A DNA stretch of 12,097 bases from NCBI GenBank assembly GCA_943327015.2, contig CALPVM020000035.1:1-12097 (forward strand), written 5' to 3'. This document shows, in pieces, positions 1 to 6,356 of this stretch. The position numbers and the translations under genes are program-made. The stretch is from Akkermansia muciniphila (GTDB lineage Bacteria; Pseudomonadota; Gammaproteobacteria; Burkholderiales; Burkholderiaceae_C). Numbering within the stretch: position 1 is the stretch's first letter; each line of letters starts with the position of its first letter. The notes beneath the pieces are model-generated. The model was not told where the DNA came from, did not search any database, and saw nothing but the letters and a program-made list of their open reading frames with translations.

Positions 1-902
1 AGCCTTTAAAAGAACAATTAGGGGCTGATTTCTGGCCTCTGGTCGATAGTTTGAATTTAGGCGCCGGACTAGATCTTCGCGCCAATACCTTTAAAGCTAA
101 ACGTGCAGAAGTGCAAAAAGCGCTGCAGGCAGAAGGCATAAAAGCCACTCCAACCCCTTATTCATCATGGGGCTTGCGTATTGCGGGGAAGCCTGCTTTG
201 AATAAATCACCTGCCTTTTTACGCGGCGACTTTGAAGTGCAGGACGAAGGCTCGCAGTTGCTGGCCATGCTGCTGGACGCCAAGCGTGGCGAAATGGTGG
301 TGGACTTTTGTGCGGGTGCCGGCGGCAAAACATTAGCACTGGGTGCTGCCATGCGTAGCACCGGCCGGCTGTATGCGTTTGATACATCTGCACATCGCTT
401 GGATGCCTTAAAACCGCGGCTTGCGCGCAGTGGACTCTCTAATGTCCACCCAGCGGCCATTGCCCATGAGCGCGATGACCGCGTTAAACGCCTAACTGGC
501 AAAATTGACCGCGTATTGGTGGATGCCCCTTGCAGCGGCTTGGGCACCTTGCGTCGTAACCCCGATTTGAAGTGGCGCCAAAATTTGCAGGCCATAGAAG
601 AAATGGGCGAAAAGCAAACCGCTATTTTGCAAAGCGCTGCGCGTATGGTTAAACCGGGTGGTCGCTTGGTGTACGCAACCTGTAGCATCTTGACGCATGA
701 AAATGAGGCCATTGCACAAGCTTTTAGCGAGGCAAATTCTGATTTTCAGGTTCTGAACGCTGCAGATGTTTTAACCGAGCTCAAGGTCGAATCAGCAGAG
801 CAGCTTTGCTCTGGTGGTGAAGCCGGAAAACAGTATTTGCGACTCTGGCCGCATCGCCATGCAACCGATGGATTTTTTGCTGCGGTTTGGCAAAAAAAAT
901 AA
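1..902 (+). CDS. rsmB: RsmB/NOP-family rRNA (cytosine-C5) methyltransferase, 5'-truncated by the window edge
   Basis: The frame is open from base 3 to the TAA at 900-902, giving 299 visible residues. The beginning lies off the left edge, and a TTG at 51 is internal rather than the true start. The protein uses S-adenosylmethionine to methylate C5 of a cytosine, in RsmB the 16S rRNA m5C967 site. The Rossmann motif I (VDFCAGAGGKT) is encoded near 300-330. Motif IV (DAPCSGLGTLRRNPD) carries a cysteine at 531-533, and motif VI (YATCSI) carries the catalytic cysteine at 681-683. Both cysteines of the m5C mechanism are therefore present. Escherichia coli RsmB is about 430 residues, so roughly a quarter to a third is missing here, including any NusB-like N-terminal domain. 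The family assignment is firm. The exact target cytosine is inferred, because RsmF and other paralogues share these motifs. Confidence 0.88.
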   Translation, partial: PLKEQLGADFWPLVDSLNLGAGLDLRANTFKAKRAEVQKALQAEGIKATPTPYSSWGLRIAGKPALNKSPAFLRGDFEVQDEGSQLLAMLLDAKRGEMVVDFCAGAGGKTLALGAAMRSTGRLYAFDTSAHRLDALKPRLARSGLSNVHPAAIAHERDDRVKRLTGKIDRVLVDAPCSGLGTLRRNPDLKWRQNLQAIEEMGEKQTAILQSAARMVKPGGRLVYATCSILTHENEAIAQAFSEANSDFQVLNAADVLTELKVESAEQLCSGGEAGKQYLRLWPHRHATDGFFAAVWQKK

Positions 903-943
903 ACACAGTTCAGGTATTTCTATTTTTAGTAGTCCATGATTAA

Positions 944-2170
944 ATGCAGGGCTTAACTACAGTTATCTATTCTTTAAACATCCTTATGCTTTATTCCTTT
1001 TTGATCAACGGCTTGTGGGGTTTATCTTGGTGGCAAATGGTGTTGTTTACGCTGCTAATGACGCACATCACCATGATCAGCGTTACCATTTTTTTGCACC
1101 GGCACCAAGCGCACCGTGCTTTGGATTTGCATCCGATTGCCTCTCACTTTTTTCGTTTTTGGCTCTGGCTCACTACCGGTCAGGTCACCAAAGAGTGGGC
1201 TTCTATCCACCGTAAACACCACGCAAAATGTGAGCAGCCTGAAGACCCGCACAGCCCCCATGTGCATGGTATTAAAACGGTGCTACTGCAGGGCTACGAA
1301 CTGTACAAAAAAGAGTCCAAAAACCAAGAAACCCTGCGCCGCTTTGGCCACGGTACGCCCAACGACTGGCTGGAGCGCAATGTGTATGCACGCTATTCCA
1401 GCCTAGGCATTGCGTTGATGTTTCTTATTGATGTGCTGCTGTTTGGTGCCTCTGGTTTGGTGGTGTGGGCGGTTCAAATGGCGTGGACACCCATTATGGC
1501 GGCTGGCATTATTAATGGCGCCGCGCACTTTTGGGGCTACCGCAATTTTGAAGCACCCGATGCCAGCACCAACATATCGCCATGGGGCATTTTGATTGCT
1601 GGTGAAGAGTTGCACAACAACCACCACACCTACCCTACGTCTGCGCGGCTGTCGGTTAAACCCTATGAGTTTGATATTGGCTGGGCGTATATTCGTGCGC
1701 TGCAAAGCGTTGGCTTAGCCAAGGTAAAGAAAACACCTCCCAAGGCTGCATTTGGCCATATTCGGCCTGTGGCAGATGCCCAAACGCTTGAAGCCTTGAT
1801 TGCCAATCGCTATGAGATGATGGCCACTTATGCCAAAGGTATGCGTCAGGCTGCACGTGCGGAGTTTACGGCTATGCGTGCCAAAAGCGCTGATATTTCT
1901 GTAATGCGGGCTGCCAAACGTTGGATGCACCGTGACCAAGACCGTGTGCCAGCTGCTGTAGCAGCCCAATTGGCGTTGGCGCGTGCAGCGTCACCCGTGT
2001 TGGACAAAATGGTGACCATGCGCGAGGAGTTACGTCAACTTTGGCTCAATACCCATACTTCACGTGAGCAGTTGGCGCTTGAATTGCAGGCTTGGTGTCA
2101 TCGCGCCGAAGAAAGTGGTATTGAGATGCTCCGTGAGTTTTCTATGCGCTTGCGTGCCGCGCAAGTGTGA
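944..2170 (+). CDS. desA: DesA-type membrane fatty acid desaturase
   Basis: This is a 408-residue di-iron membrane desaturase that introduces a double bond into membrane lipid acyl chains. By resemblance to Pseudomonas aeruginosa DesA it is a delta-9 enzyme. All three histidine boxes are intact: HRHQAH (52-57), HRKHH (89-93) and HNNHH (224-228). The extra conserved histidine in the NGAAHFWGYRNF segment (H195) is also present. Hydrophobic segments lie around 8-50, 150-180 and 180-200. A hydrophilic, largely helical tail runs from about 265 to 408 and is also found in P. aeruginosa DesA. The start is uncertain. ATG 944 gives the longest form, but ATG 986 (394 residues) brings the N-terminus closer in length to relatives, and neither has a clear Shine-Dalgarno sequence. 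It lies 41 bases after rsmB on the same strand, so co-transcription is possible. No DesT-like regulator gene is visible. Confidence 0.9.
   Translation: MQGLTTVIYSLNILMLYSFLINGLWGLSWWQMVLFTLLMTHITMISVTIFLHRHQAHRALDLHPIASHFFRFWLWLTTGQVTKEWASIHRKHHAKCEQPEDPHSPHVHGIKTVLLQGYELYKKESKNQETLRRFGHGTPNDWLERNVYARYSSLGIALMFLIDVLLFGASGLVVWAVQMAWTPIMAAGIINGAAHFWGYRNFEAPDASTNISPWGILIAGEELHNNHHTYPTSARLSVKPYEFDIGWAYIRALQSVGLAKVKKTPPKAAFGHIRPVADAQTLEALIANRYEMMATYAKGMRQAARAEFTAMRAKSADISVMRAAKRWMHRDQDRVPAAVAAQLALARAASPVLDKMVTMREELRQLWLNTHTSREQLALELQAWCHRAEESGIEMLREFSMRLRAAQV
2147..2167 (+). other. Short GC-rich stem-loop at the 3' end of the desaturase gene
   Basis: CTTGCG (2149-2154) and CGCAAG (2160-2165) form a perfect 6-base stem around a 5-base loop. 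A G-U and a C-G pair (2147-2148 with 2166-2167) can extend it to 8 pairs. It ends just before the TGA at 2168-2170. No T-run follows on either strand, so it is not a canonical intrinsic terminator. It could mark the 3' end of the transcript between the two convergent genes, or be chance within coding sequence. Confidence 0.3.
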
Positions 2171-2192
2171 TTGCAACCCTACCGTGTGATAC

Positions 2193-2582
2193 TTAGCGTG
2201 CAATAAACCAATGTACGCTTTGTATGCCGGCAATTGTTAGTAGCAACGATCCTAAAAGATGCAACACTGAGGTACCCAATGCCAATGCATAACGCTGTTG
2301 CATTAGCATCTGCACTACTTCTGCTGAGAAGGTAGAGAAGGTGGTAAGCGCTCCTAAAAATCCGGTTATCAGTGCCAAACGCCAACTAGGGTGCAAGTCG
2401 GGCCAGGCTTCAAATACCGCTACACATACACCAATCAGGTAGCCTCCGAGTAAGTTGGCCGCTAATGTGCCCAAGGGAACATGCGTAAGAGGGCTGCTTG
2501 CCACGTTAAGCCACAGGCCTAACTGCCAGCGCACCAAGGCGCCGGCACTGGCGCCCAAGCAAATGGCAAATACGGCATGCAT
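2193..2582 (-). CDS. crcB: CrcB/Fluc fluoride ion channel
   Basis: This 129-residue inner-membrane protein matches the usual length of CrcB (Fluc), a dual-topology dimeric channel that exports fluoride from the cytoplasm. Diagnostic family motifs are visible: GALVRW near the N-terminus (14-19), GTLAANLLGGY (38-48) with the conserved pore asparagine N43, and GFLGALTTFSTFS (74-86) with the phenylalanine and Thr/Ser track of the pore. Four hydrophobic segments fit about 2-20, 35-58, 68-92 and 100-122. The ATG lies 13 bases after the rfaD stop codon with no strong Shine-Dalgarno sequence. It is therefore probably the last gene of that operon, translated by coupling or readthrough. There is no room for a crcB-type fluoride riboswitch immediately upstream. 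It converges on desA with 22 bases between the two stop codons. Confidence 0.93.
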   Translation of the reverse strand: MHAVFAICLGASAGALVRWQLGLWLNVASSPLTHVPLGTLAANLLGGYLIGVCVAVFEAWPDLHPSWRLALITGFLGALTTFSTFSAEVVQMLMQQRYALALGTSVLHLLGSLLLTIAGIQSVHWFIAR

Positions 2583-2595
2583 CAGCCAGTGGCCA

Positions 2596-3615
2596 TCAAG
2601 GGTGTGCTGCTAACCACTGCACGTACTTGGCAACACCCGTTTGCACGTCCACAAAGGTGTGGTCGCACCCGGTAGAGCGCAGAGCAGTTAAGTCTGCTTG
2701 GGTAAAACATTGGTATTTTCCGCGCAGGGCGTCCGGAAAAGGAATGTACTCTACCAAGCCTTGGGCGGTAATGTCGGCCAAGGGCAGGGCAGGCTGGTTT
2801 TGCAAGCCGCGCATGGCATTCACTACCGAGCTTGCAACATCGTTAAAGGCCTGTGCCCGTCCGGAACCGAGGTTATAAATACCGGATTCGGCCGGGTGGT
2901 CAAAAAACCATAGGTTGACAGCGACTACATCGTCTACAAAGACAAAATCACGCATCTGACCACCCGCAACATAACCGCCGTAGTCGCCAAACAGTTTAAC
3001 TTTGCCCTCTTTTAAAAACTGGTGGTACTGGTGGAATGCAACGCTGGCCATGCGGCCTTTATGTTGCTCGCGTGGGCCATACACGTTGAAGTATCTAAAA
3101 CCCACCACTTGGTGTGTTTTACCGGCCTTGGTGCGCTGAAAATCTGCGCCGCATTCACGGCGTAATTTTTGGTCAAACAGAAGCTTGGAGTAGCCGTATA
3201 CATTGAGCGGTAGCTCGAATCGTGGGTCTTCGCGAAAAGTACTCGATCCCCCGTACGTTGCTGCTGATGATGCATAGAGCAAGCGTGCGCCGCGCTTTTG
3301 GCAAGCTTGGAACAAGTGCCAAGACAGCGTGTAGTTGTTCGCCATCATGTACTTGCCATCGGGTTCCATGGTGTCGCTGCAGGCACCTTCGTGAAAAACA
3401 GCTTCTATTTGCCCGTAGTGGCCGTTGGCAAAGTCGTCATAAAACGTATCGGCATCAATGTAGTCGGAAATATTGAGATCTGCAAGATTGCGAAACTTAT
3501 CACCCTGCTTAAGATCGTCCACGGCAATAATGTCGTTAAGGCCGCGAGCGTTCAAGCCTTGAATGATGTTGCTGCCAATAAATCCGGCGGCACCGGTTAC
3601 TACTATGCGTGTCAT
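2596..3615 (-). CDS. rfaD: ADP-L-glycero-D-manno-heptose 6-epimerase
   Basis: This 339-residue extended SDR enzyme (RfaD, also HldD or WaaD) interconverts ADP-D-glycero- and ADP-L-glycero-beta-D-manno-heptose. This is the last step in making the heptose donor for the LPS inner core, in the cytoplasm. The NADP-binding glycine motif TGAAGFIGS is at 7-15. The catalytic set is visible as S116 in LLYASSAATYG and Y140 and K144 in NVYGYSK. Further conserved segments are EGACSDT near 77-82 and the FRYFNVYGPRE...HKGRMAS block near 173-191. A short lysine-containing insertion (about 161-169) makes it slightly longer than the approximately 310-residue E. coli enzyme. The ATG overlaps the rfaE1 TGA by 4 bases and has a good Shine-Dalgarno sequence, so the start is secure. 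Neighbouring rfaE1 acts in the same pathway. Confidence 0.96.
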   Translation of the reverse strand: MTRIVVTGAAGFIGSNIIQGLNARGLNDIIAVDDLKQGDKFRNLADLNISDYIDADTFYDDFANGHYGQIEAVFHEGACSDTMEPDGKYMMANNYTLSWHLFQACQKRGARLLYASSAATYGGSSTFREDPRFELPLNVYGYSKLLFDQKLRRECGADFQRTKAGKTHQVVGFRYFNVYGPREQHKGRMASVAFHQYHQFLKEGKVKLFGDYGGYVAGGQMRDFVFVDDVVAVNLWFFDHPAESGIYNLGSGRAQAFNDVASSVVNAMRGLQNQPALPLADITAQGLVEYIPFPDALRGKYQCFTQADLTALRSTGCDHTFVDVQTGVAKYVQWLAAHP

Positions 3616-4541
3616 GCAAATAACTCCTCATACGAAACAGTCGCCGTACCAAATTTACCTACCACCAGTCCGCCGGCACGGTTGGCAATCGGCAGCGCTT
3701 GGCGCAGGGTCATGCCTGCACCAACCAAAGTGGCCATAGTGGCAATGACGGTATCGCCAGCGCCTGTGACATCAAACACTTCGCGTGCTTGAGCGCTTAC
3801 GTGCAAATCGCCCAATTCGTCAAACAAGCTCATGCCTTCTTCGCTGCGGGTCAGTAGTAGCGCATCCAGATGCAATGCTGTGCGCAGATTGTGTGCTTTT
3901 ATGCGTAATTCTTCTTCGCTGTTCCAGCTTCCAATCACTTGCTGCAGTTCGGCACGGTTAGGTGTAATGACGTTAGCCTTTTGGTAGCGCGAATAATCGC
4001 TGCCTTTAGGGTCAATTAATATGGGTTTTCCTTGTGCTTTGGCGCAGTTAATCATGTTGCTCACGTGAGCCAGACCGCCTTTGCCGTAGTCTGAGAAAAG
4101 AATGACATCATGCTCCGGTAAAAGAGCTTCAAATGTAGCAGTCTGACTGGCCAGAATTTCATTTTTGGGCGTGTTTTCAAAGTCCAGTCGCAACAACTGC
4201 TGTTGCCGGCCAATGACACGCAATTTGACTGTAGTTTTCAGATCTGTATCGCGTCCAAAATGGGGTTGTATTCCGGTTTTTGCGACCAGTGCTTCAAGTT
4301 TGTGACTGGCTTCATCATCGCCCACCACGGTAAGCAAAGACGCCTTAGCCCCTAAGGTAACGACGTTATACGCTACGTTGGCAGCGCCTCCATTGCGTTC
4401 TTCTTCGCGGTTAATACGTACTACCGGCACCGGGGCTTCGGGCGAAATACGTTCAACTGCTCCGTACCAATACCGGTCAAGCATGACATCTCCCACTACC
4501 AGTACGCGGGACGCTAAGATTTGAGATTTGGAAACTAGCAT
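3612..4541 (-). CDS. rfaE1: D-glycero-beta-D-manno-heptose-7-phosphate kinase, stand-alone
   Basis: This PfkB/ribokinase-family enzyme (RfaE1, also HldA) phosphorylates D-glycero-D-manno-heptose 7-phosphate at C1 during ADP-heptose synthesis for LPS. The chosen start gives 309 residues. Visible motifs are VVGDVMLDRYWYG near 15-27, the first PfkB-like region RNGGAANVAYN (49-59) and the second PfkB signature DVTGAGDT (257-264), with D263 as the expected catalytic base. The ATG at 4539-4541 lies 16 bases after the lapB stop. A longer frame reaching 4655 would run 98 bases into the end of lapB and adds sequence unlike the family, so I rejected it. The E. coli HldE protein is 477 residues because it carries a C-terminal cytidylyltransferase domain. 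Here the frame ends right after the kinase domain and overlaps rfaD by 4 bases, so the adenylyltransferase (HldC/RfaE2) must be encoded elsewhere. Confidence 0.94.
   Translation of the reverse strand: MLVSKSQILASRVLVVGDVMLDRYWYGAVERISPEAPVPVVRINREEERNGGAANVAYNVVTLGAKASLLTVVGDDEASHKLEALVAKTGIQPHFGRDTDLKTTVKLRVIGRQQQLLRLDFENTPKNEILASQTATFEALLPEHDVILFSDYGKGGLAHVSNMINCAKAQGKPILIDPKGSDYSRYQKANVITPNRAELQQVIGSWNSEEELRIKAHNLRTALHLDALLLTRSEEGMSLFDELGDLHVSAQAREVFDVTGAGDTVIATMATLVGAGMTLRQALPIANRAGGLVVGKFGTATVSYEELFA
3624..3629 (-). promoter_or_regulatory. Strong Shine-Dalgarno site of rfaD
   Basis: On the minus strand GAGGAG lies 8 bases before the rfaD ATG, inside the 3' end of rfaE1. It is one of the two best ribosome-binding sites in the cluster and fixes the rfaD start. 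With the ATGA stop/start overlap it suggests independent initiation as well as translational coupling. Confidence 0.75.
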
Positions 4542-4557
4542 AAATGAATAAGGTTTT

Positions 4558-5715
4558 TTATAACTCTTCCACCCGACGTGCCGGATAACTGTCCCAAGTC
4601 TGGCAGCCGGGACATTGCCAGAAATGTTGATTGGCTTCAAACCCACATGCTGCACAACGATAGCGGGTCAGCGGTTTGACCGCATGGTCCAGCGCGCGTT
4701 GCACTTGGGGATGAAATTGTTCGTGTTCGAGTTTTTCGCCTGCAATCCATTTGGCCGCGGCGACCAGTGAGGGCTCTTTTTCGAGATGGCGCGCATACCA
4801 TTCGCGTGGACTGATCGTGTGTTGGCCACTTGTTGTTTCAAGCGTTACTATAGCGTCAAGCACATCGAGTGACGGGGTATGAATATAGACCGACTTGAGC
4901 TGCTCAAGCGCGGCAGGACCTTGTTGGCAAGCGCTTGCATACTGTGCAAGACGTGGCGCAATCAGCGGTGCTGCTGATGGAGCATTGGTAATGGCTTGCG
5001 TCAGTGTTTGGAATGCCTGTGAACTGTTACCCAGTTCTTTTTGCAGACGTGCCAATTCCAGTCTTGGGCGAGCAGCATCTTTGGCTGTGTCAATGGCTTG
5101 CTCTAACACCATGATGGCACGCGTGGTTTCATTGGCGGCAGCCAAGGTGGCTGCTTGTTCGCACAGAAAATGCGCCAGTCGTGATTTAAAGCTTCCTTGC
5201 CCTGAAGACTCTAATTTTTGTGCAATGTCAGCCGCATTTTTCCAGTCGCGTGAACGCTCATAATTGGCCAGTAACGCCAGTCGTGCTTGTGCCTCAAAAG
5301 GTGTGTTTTCCAGTTTGAGTAGAGCAGCCTCGGCACGGTCTAAAAGGCCTGCCTTTAGAAAGTCCAGCGCCAGAGCATGTTGCGCACGCTCCCGGTCAGC
5401 AATTGAGATGTCTCCACGTGATAGTAGGTGTTGATGCACCCGTACAGCGCGTTCGTATTCGCCGCGGCGTCTAAACAGGTTGCCCAAGGCAAAATGAAGT
5501 TCCGAGGTGTCAGGATCATTTTGAACCGCCTCAATAAATGCATCAATGGCTTGGTCTTGCTGTTCGTTAAGCAAGAAGTTTAAGCCTTTAAAATACGCCT
5601 TGGGAGCTCGCCGGTTTTCCATACGCATCTGGCGTAAATCCATGCGCGATGCAATCCAACCCAGAACAAATGCTATGGGTAAGCTGAGCAAAAACAGGGT
5701 AATGTTAAATTCCAT
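4558..5715 (-). CDS. lapB: LapB (YciM), TPR-rubredoxin regulator of lipopolysaccharide synthesis
   Basis: This 385-residue membrane-anchored cytoplasmic protein has the LapB architecture. It has one N-terminal transmembrane helix (about 4-21), helical TPR-like repeats from about 40 to 340, and a C-terminal rubredoxin-type metal site with cysteines 354, 357, 368 and 371 (CAAC and CPGC). In E. coli LapB directs FtsH to degrade LpxC and so limits LPS synthesis. That role is inferred here from architecture and from the adjacent lapA. The length matches the E. coli protein (389 residues). The start overlaps lapA by 11 bases with only a poor Shine-Dalgarno sequence, which suggests coupled translation. 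The next in-frame methionine (residue 25) would delete the anchor helix, so I kept the upstream ATG. The following gene, rfaE1, also serves LPS. Confidence 0.95.
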   Translation of the reverse strand: MEFNITLFLLSLPIAFVLGWIASRMDLRQMRMENRRAPKAYFKGLNFLLNEQQDQAIDAFIEAVQNDPDTSELHFALGNLFRRRGEYERAVRVHQHLLSRGDISIADRERAQHALALDFLKAGLLDRAEAALLKLENTPFEAQARLALLANYERSRDWKNAADIAQKLESSGQGSFKSRLAHFLCEQAATLAAANETTRAIMVLEQAIDTAKDAARPRLELARLQKELGNSSQAFQTLTQAITNAPSAAPLIAPRLAQYASACQQGPAALEQLKSVYIHTPSLDVLDAIVTLETTSGQHTISPREWYARHLEKEPSLVAAAKWIAGEKLEHEQFHPQVQRALDHAVKPLTRYRCAACGFEANQHFWQCPGCQTWDSYPARRVEEL

Positions 5716-5950
5716 TCGGTGTTACCGGTTTGGGTTTGGTATGCCACCAGCGGGGTACCATGCCTAAAATTCCAACCATCAATCCTACTGCAAATGCAGC
5801 TAAAACGATAAGAGCCATTGGTGCAGTCCAATGGTGGCCAAAAAAGAAATGAATGGTCACATTGCCCTGATTATTCAGAGCAAAGGCAAATAGGGTAAAA
5901 AAAACAGCTGCTTTGAGCAGCCATTTAAAAAACCGGAAAAACTGCTTCAT
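5705..5950 (-). CDS. lapA: LapA-domain small inner-membrane protein
   Basis: This 81-residue protein is predicted to have two membrane helices (about 9-26 and 44-65) separated by a short loop with the family-like NNQGNVTIHFFFG segment, and a basic Trp-rich stretch (PRWWHTKPKP) after the second helix. This matches the LapA (YciS/DUF1049) family, whose gene nearly always sits directly before lapB. E. coli LapA is thought to act with LapB in LPS assembly, but its biochemical role is not settled. The ATG overlaps the ihfB TGA by 4 bases, and the 3' end overlaps lapB by 11 bases. The three genes are therefore probably translated in sequence from one mRNA. Confidence 0.9.
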   Translation of the reverse strand: MKQFFRFFKWLLKAAVFFTLFAFALNNQGNVTIHFFFGHHWTAPMALIVLAAFAVGLMVGILGMVPRWWHTKPKPVTPNGI

Positions 5951-6261
5951 GGCCTATGCGTGGGCGCTTGCATTTCTGGAAGAGGCAATTCGACAGATTC
6001 TCGCAGAGCTTTTCCGGGTTTGAAGTGGGGCACCCTTTTTTCCGGCACGGCCACACTCTCACCACTACGGGGGTTACGACCTATGCGTGGTGGTCGACGG
6101 TTGATGGAGAAGCTGCCAAAACCACGAATTTCGATGCGGTGACCGCGTCCCAGTGCATCGTGCATGGCATCCAAAATGCCTTTCACTGCGTGTTCTGCAT
6201 CTCGGTGGGTGAGTTGGCTAAAACGATTGGCCAGTTCTTCAACAAGTTCGGAGCGGGTCAT
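5947..6261 (-). CDS. ihfB: Integration host factor subunit beta
   Basis: This 104-residue member of the HU/IHF DNA-bending family is expected to pair with IHF-alpha (not in this window) and bend DNA sharply at specific sites. The N-terminal MTRSELVEELA, the central RIEIRGFGSFS (42-52), the arm sequence GRNPRSGE with the intercalating proline P64, and PHFKPGK (78-84) all match IHF-beta. Placement directly after rpsA is the conserved proteobacterial arrangement and favours IHF-beta over HU. About ten residues extend past the usual end of the E. coli protein (94 residues) as a proline-rich tail. The start lacks an evident Shine-Dalgarno sequence. Only 24 bases separate it from the T-run of the upstream terminator, so its promoter is probably inside the rpsA region or it depends on readthrough. 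Confidence 0.96.
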   Translation of the reverse strand: MTRSELVEELANRFSQLTHRDAEHAVKGILDAMHDALGRGHRIEIRGFGSFSINRRPPRIGRNPRSGESVAVPEKRVPHFKPGKALRESVELPLPEMQAPTHRP

Positions 6262-6285
6262 GGTGTTTGAGAAAATCTTGGGATG

Positions 6286-6318
6286 AAAAAACGACCGGCG
6301 AACTATGTGCGCCGGTCG
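6286..6318 (-). terminator. Rho-independent terminator after rpsA
   Basis: Bases 6310-6318 and 6292-6300 form a perfect 9-base GC-rich stem (CGACCGGCG with CGCCGGTCG) around a 9-base loop. On the minus strand the stem is followed immediately by six T residues (6286-6291). It begins 28 bases after the rpsA stop codon. The plus strand has no T-run after the stem, so it acts in the rpsA direction only. It should end or attenuate rpsA transcription before ihfB. Confidence 0.9.
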
Positions 6319-6328
6319 CTCATTGAGT

Positions 6329-6356
6329 CAATAACTATCGATCAGATTAGTTATTG
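6329..6356. repeat. Inverted repeat spanning the rpsA stop codon
   Basis: CAATAACTA (6329-6337) and TAGTTATTG (6348-6356) are perfect 9-base inverted arms around a 10-base spacer, and the rpsA TAA (6347-6349) lies at the edge of one arm. A shorter overlapping palindrome (ATTGA, one base, TCAAT at 6322-6332) offers an alternative fold. The arms are AT-rich and no T-run follows, so this is not itself a terminator. It may be an mRNA stem at the end of the reading frame or a protein-binding dyad. Confidence 0.6.

Noticed and set aside
158..712. A 184-codon minus-strand frame opposite rsmB
   Set aside because: It is covered by methyltransferase motifs on the plus strand, and its low-complexity composition and lack of any family features mark it as a shadow.
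903..943. Promoter or terminator between rsmB and desA
   Set aside because: The 41 bases are AT-rich but show neither a hairpin with T-run nor a convincing -35/-10 pair.
2170..2204. Inverted repeat ATTGCA/TGCAAT between desA and crcB as a bidirectional terminator
   Set aside because: The arms are only 6 bases, the loop is 23 bases, and neither strand has a T-run after it, so chance is more likely.
2583..2595. Possible fluoride riboswitch before crcB
   Set aside because: Only 13 bases separate rfaD and crcB, far too few for that RNA fold. I did not recognise its pattern in the upstream coding sequence, though I could not run a covariance search.
3298..3792. A 164-codon plus-strand frame across the rfaD/rfaE1 junction
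   Set aside because: It spans two well-supported genes on the other strand and shows no domain or start signal of its own.
4542..4655. Upstream extension of rfaE1 by 38 residues
   Set aside because: It would overlap the LapB rubredoxin-site end by 98 bases, and the extra residues do not resemble the start of heptose kinases. The ATG at 4539-4541 fits family length.
6319..6356. IHF binding site near the rpsA stop codon for IHF autoregulation
   Set aside because: I compared the AT-rich region with the WATCAR-N4-TTR consensus. The best alignments need an altered spacer or mismatches at key positions, so there is no support beyond location.
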